This document shows, piece by piece, positions 61,001 to 64,000 of a DNA stretch of 64,000 nucleotides (the first letter of the stretch is position 1; each line of letters begins with the position of its first letter). Source of the stretch: Pagrus major (lineage: Eukaryota > Chordata > Actinopteri > Spariformes > Sparidae); NCBI RefSeq assembly GCF_040436345.1, contig NC_133219.1, positions 22,657,458 through 22,721,457 on the forward strand, read 5' to 3'. Made by a program: the position numbers and the translations under genes. The notes beneath the pieces were generated by a model, which saw only the letters and a list, made by a program, of their open reading frames with translations, had not been told where the DNA came from and did no database searches.

Positions 61001-61514
61001 ATTGTAGGACAAGGTTAGTTAATACGTCTTGATAGCGATGTCGGTTGAGGAACAGTACAGTCACTGGCACGTTACCAAACAACAGCTTAGCTTAGCATCC
61101 TAGCCGGGGACCAACATTATTAGCTAGAGCAATTTTCCCAACAAAATGTCATGGCTGTATAACAGCACCAGAGTGAATATCAATTAAAATAAGCTAATTT
61201 AAACGATGACATTTCAATGTGACAGGAATGCTTCGCTTAAGAACATACCGAGCTGTACTGCGTGTGACGTTCAAGTCCCAGGGTTGCTAACGTTAGCTTA
61301 GCTAACTTAGGATCACGTAACATTGCAAGTACACAGCGGTCGCCGGTGTTTCCGCCACACTTTCTGAACTGACATGTAGCGAACGGACAGAAAAATGTTG
61401 TACATGAGTTTGTTGACACAGTTTATAACTTACCAGTGTCAGTGCGGCTCTTGTGGGCAATATCTTTCTTTTGCTGACCGCTCGGACGGTCGCTCGCACC
61501 ACGGAGGCAGACAT
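58065..61514 (-). CDS. isca1: isca1, mitochondrial iron-sulfur cluster assembly 1, complete (4 exons, 129 aa)
   Basis: An A-type Fe-S scaffold/carrier of the mitochondrial matrix. With ISCA2 and IBA57 it supports [4Fe-4S] cluster delivery to aconitase, lipoyl synthase and complex I. Coding exons on the minus strand: 61434-61514, 58844-58897, 58471-58576 and 58065-58213 (390 bp, all in phase with GT-AG introns). The length equals the human 129 aa. N-terminal MSASVVRATVRAVSKRK is basic, arginine-rich and lacks acidic residues, fitting a mitochondrial targeting sequence. The HesB/IscA domain follows: TPSAVNKIR, GVRTRGCNGLTYTLDY with Cys57, VRVFIAKKAQLTLLGTEMDF, and the tail GTCGCGESFNI with Cys121 and Cys123. 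All three cluster-ligand cysteines are present. Intron 1 is 2.5 kb; the others are under 400 bp. Nothing suggests loss of function. Confidence 0.97.
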
Positions 61515-61594
61515 GTTGCTACAGTTAAAATCAAAACATTAAACTGCGCAAGCCTGGAGAAAAAATGGCAACCGCCCCTGAAATGCAGCCCGTT

Positions 61595-61650
61595 TAATGA
61601 TTGGCTTACACCATGACGGATGGGCGCGACAGCCAATGAATTTCCGGAGA
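61595..61650 (-). promoter_or_regulatory. Candidate isca1 core promoter (CCAAT and ETS-type sites)
   Basis: ATTGG at 61600-61604 (CCAAT on the gene strand), CCAAT at 61633-61637 in the other orientation, and TTCCGGA at 61641-61647 (an ETS-type GGAA core). This compact GC-richer stretch lies 80-135 bases upstream of the start codon, as in housekeeping promoters. Confidence 0.45.
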
Positions 61651-62124
61651 AGAATCAACTAAGCTTCTACATCCGCTTCTGTTTTGTAACATGTAATATT
61701 ATAGAATTACCGTAAAAATGTTATGTAAACACTACTCAGAATTAGTTAGGGATATTGGGATATTTTATGGTTTTGATGTTTTTGTTTCTTCTGTGACATA
61801 TCTTGGATTAACTGATAAACTTCCAGTACAGTTTCTGGCTCTTTCTACCGGTTTCAAACCGAAGTGAGGTTAGTTTTAGGTTGGATATTGTACAGACATT
61901 TACCCCGGAGACACCCAGCGGCGGTGCGCTAGAGGCTGACTTGGGGACCATCAATAAATTATCCTATTGTTTATTTCATTTACACAAAAACAATGTTTCT
62001 TCATGCTGATATTAGTGAAAATGATGATAAAAAAAACAAAATGATACTAAACTGATTTCATGTAGCACACTTATTTTGACATTTTTATTTTGATTATGTG
62101 TTATGTATTTATTTTGTAAGAGAA

Positions 62125-62550
62125 TGGCTTTTTTCAGTAGCTTCCATGTCATGTGGAGCAGTGACTCCAAACCAATGCTGAATTGTAGGCTACCACTACA
62201 CAGGTCAAATAGGAGACACACTGATTTTTAATGGATTTTACTGCTTCTTTTATTTTATATAATATTTTTGTCAAAATTCAGCAGCTATTGTTCAATAGTT
62301 TCCATGTCATGTGACCCAGTGTATCCAAACAAATGCTGAATTGTATTAATAAATGGAACAAATGAGACACACCTCTTGTTATTGGATTTTACTGCTTCTT
62401 CTACTTTGTATGAAAATCTATTATGAAAATTCAGCATTTCCTTCAAATGGCTTCATTATTCAAACAGAAAGTGTTTCCGTCAACGCAGCACCTTTATTCT
62501 CTGATGTTCATCAGTGCATATATATAAAATATAATATATAAATATCCAGA
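62125..62550 (+). repeat. Decayed monomers at the edge of the satellite array
   Basis: TAGCTTCCATGTCATGTGG (about 62138) and TAGTTTCCATGTCATGTGAC (about 62296) lie 158 bp apart. Each is followed by a TCCAAAC-AATGCTGAATTGTA block, GAGACACAC and ATTGGATTTTACTGCTTC-like words. These parallel the array's AGCTTCCAGGTC, GACTCGAAATCG, GAGACACAGCAG and ATTGGATTCC in the same order. A third, weaker copy may sit at about 62440-62540. Confidence 0.6.
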
Positions 62551-64000
62551 GGAATTTGTATTTTTGGTGAATATTTTAAAGAAAAAAGTGGCCATTTTTC
62601 ATGAAAACCTCGGGCCATTTTTTCAATAGCTTCCAGGTCTTTGGACCGATTGACTCGAAATCGCTCCCAAACGTGGTCATATAGCGGCTGAACGAGACAC
62701 AGCAGTCCCCACCGGATTCCGGTGGAATTTGTATTTTTGGCGAATATTTTAGTGAAAAGGGACAGTGTTTCAGGAGACTGGTTTAAGGCTGGGGTTAGGG
62801 TTAGGGTTAGGGTTCCTCTTGGCCGATTGACTCCAAATTGACCACAAATGTCGGCGGTGCTGGCGGAAAGAAAAAAAAAAGCAGTTTTTATTGGATTCCG
62901 GTGGAATTTGTATTTTTGGTGAATATTTTAAAGAAAAAAGTGGCCATTTTTCATGAAAACCTCGGGCCATTTTTTCAATAGCTTCCAGGTCTTTGGACCG
63001 ATTGACTCGAAATCGCTCCCAAATGTGGTCCTATAGCGGCTGAACGAGACACAGCAGTCCCCACCGGATTCCGGTGGAATTTGTATTTTTGGCGAATATT
63101 TTAGTGAAAAGGGACAGTGTTTCAGGAGACTGGCTTAAGGCTGGGGTTAGGGTTAGGGTTAGGGTTAGGGTTATGGGGCTAGGGTTAGGGTTAGGGTTCC
63201 GCTTGGCCGATTGACTCCAAATTGACCACAAATGTCGGCGGTGCTGGCGGAAAGAAAAAAAAGCAGTTTTTATTGGATTCCGGTGGAATTTGTATTTTTG
63301 GTGAATATTTTAAAGAAAAAAGTGGCCATTTTTCATGAAAACCTCGGGCCATTTTTTCAATAGCTTCCAGGTCTTTGGACCGATTGACTCGAAATCGCTC
63401 CCAAATGTGGTCCTATAGCGGCTGAACGAGACACCGCAGTCCCCACCGGATTCCGGTGGAATTTGTATTTTTGGCGAATATTTTAGTGAAAAGGGACAGT
63501 GTTTCAGGAGACTGGCTTAAGGCTGGGGTTAGGGTTAGGGTTAGGGTTATGGGGCTAGGGTTAGGGTTAGGGTTCCGCTTGGCCGATTGACTCCAAATTG
63601 ACCACAAATGTCGGCGGTGCTGGCGGAAAGAAAAAAAAGCAGTTTTTATTGGATTCCGGTGGAATTTGTATTTTTGGTGAATATTTTAAAGAAAAAAGTG
63701 GCCATTTTTCATGAAAACCTCGGGCCATTTTTTCAATAGCTTCCAGGTCTTTGGACCAATTGACTCGAACTCGCTCCCAAATGTGGTCCTATAGCGGCTG
63801 AACGAGACACAGCAGTCCCCACCGGATTCCGGTGGAATTTGTATTTTTGGCGAATATTTTAGTGAAAAGGGACAGTGTTTCAGGAGACTGGCTTAAGGCT
63901 GGGGTTAGGGTTAGGGTTAGGGTTAGGGTTATGGGGCTAGGGTTAGGGTTAGGGTTCCGCTTGGCCGATTGACTCCAAATTGACCACAAATGTCGGCGGT
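62551..64000 (+). repeat. Higher-order (dimeric) satellite array with embedded TTAGGG tracts, open at the right edge
   Basis: Tandem units begin at GGAATTTGTATTTTTGGTGA (62551, 62903, 63285, 63661), giving periods of 352, 382 and 376 bp. Each unit has half A, exactly 173 bp in all four copies, and half B (starts 62724, 63076, 63458, 63834), 179, 209 and 203 bp. A and B share their first ~30 bases (GGAATTTGTATTTTTGGYGA) and an internal block (TTGGaCCGATTGACTCSAAA), so they are diverged copies of one ancestral monomer. Half B carries a (TTAGGG)n tract with an internal TTATGGGGCTAGGG variant that the first unit lacks. The array runs out of the window. Open frames in it (NPNPNP, LTLTLT) come from TTAGGG translation and are not proteins. 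Confidence 0.95.

Noticed and set aside
62770..63989. Repeated 64-66-codon open frames with NPNPNP and LTLTLT
   Set aside because: They are periodic only because the satellite is; the sequence is translated TTAGGG and there is no gene context.
62551..64000. A true chromosome-end telomere
   Set aside because: TTAGGG tracts are short (three to five units), interrupted, and embedded in a repeating unit that continues past the window, so this is interstitial.
1..64000. tRNA, rRNA, microRNA, CRISPR or prokaryotic-type elements
   Set aside because: No cloverleaf with A/B boxes, no rRNA core sequence, no spacer array and no recognised microRNA hairpin were seen; short regular repeats are microsatellites or satellite DNA.

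Overview
This window is vertebrate nuclear DNA, and it looks like a ray-finned fish, probably a percomorph teleost. The evidence is split genes with GT-AG introns, vertebrate-type TTAGGG tracts, dense CA/GT and GA microsatellites, and several short dispersed repeat families that I know as teleost-typical. There are no operons, bacterial genes, CRISPR arrays or recognisable tRNA/rRNA genes.

Four protein genes can be assembled exon by exon, all on the minus strand. (1) tle4, a Groucho/TLE corepressor: only its first five coding exons are present (167-14397), and the rest lies beyond the left edge. (2) psat1, phosphoserine aminotransferase: complete, nine coding exons, 368 aa (43052-49583). (3) A kisspeptin receptor (kiss1r/kissr2-type GPCR): complete, six coding exons, 370 aa (51833-54452), with a TATA-box promoter and a probable non-coding first exon. 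(4) isca1, mitochondrial iron-sulfur cluster assembly factor: complete, four coding exons, 129 aa (58065-61514). Every internal exon joins in phase and every intron has GT-AG ends. tle4, psat1 and isca1 all map to human 9q21 (established knowledge), so this is a conserved neighbourhood with a kisspeptin receptor between psat1 and isca1. The genes do not form a pathway: they cover transcriptional repression, serine synthesis, neuroendocrine signalling and Fe-S biogenesis.

Layout: 1-14.4 kb is the 5' part of tle4, dominated by an 11.6-kb intron 4. 14.4-15.2 kb is its GC-rich promoter. 15.2-43 kb is a 28-kb gene desert with microsatellites, TTAA-flanked MITE-like elements, LINE remnants and several blocks that look like conserved non-coding elements. 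43-61.7 kb is the compact psat1-kissr-isca1 cluster. 62.1-64 kb is the edge of a satellite array.

Two structures stand out. At the right edge is a higher-order tandem satellite. Each unit is a dimer of a fixed 173-bp half and a half that carries a TTAGGG tract and changes length only in 6-bp steps (plus one larger difference in the first unit). Decayed monomers flank the array on its outer side. The second is a roughly 94% identical inverted copy of psat1 intron 3, starting about 8 bases inside exon 3 and including the splice donor, which lies on the far side of the kisspeptin receptor gene.
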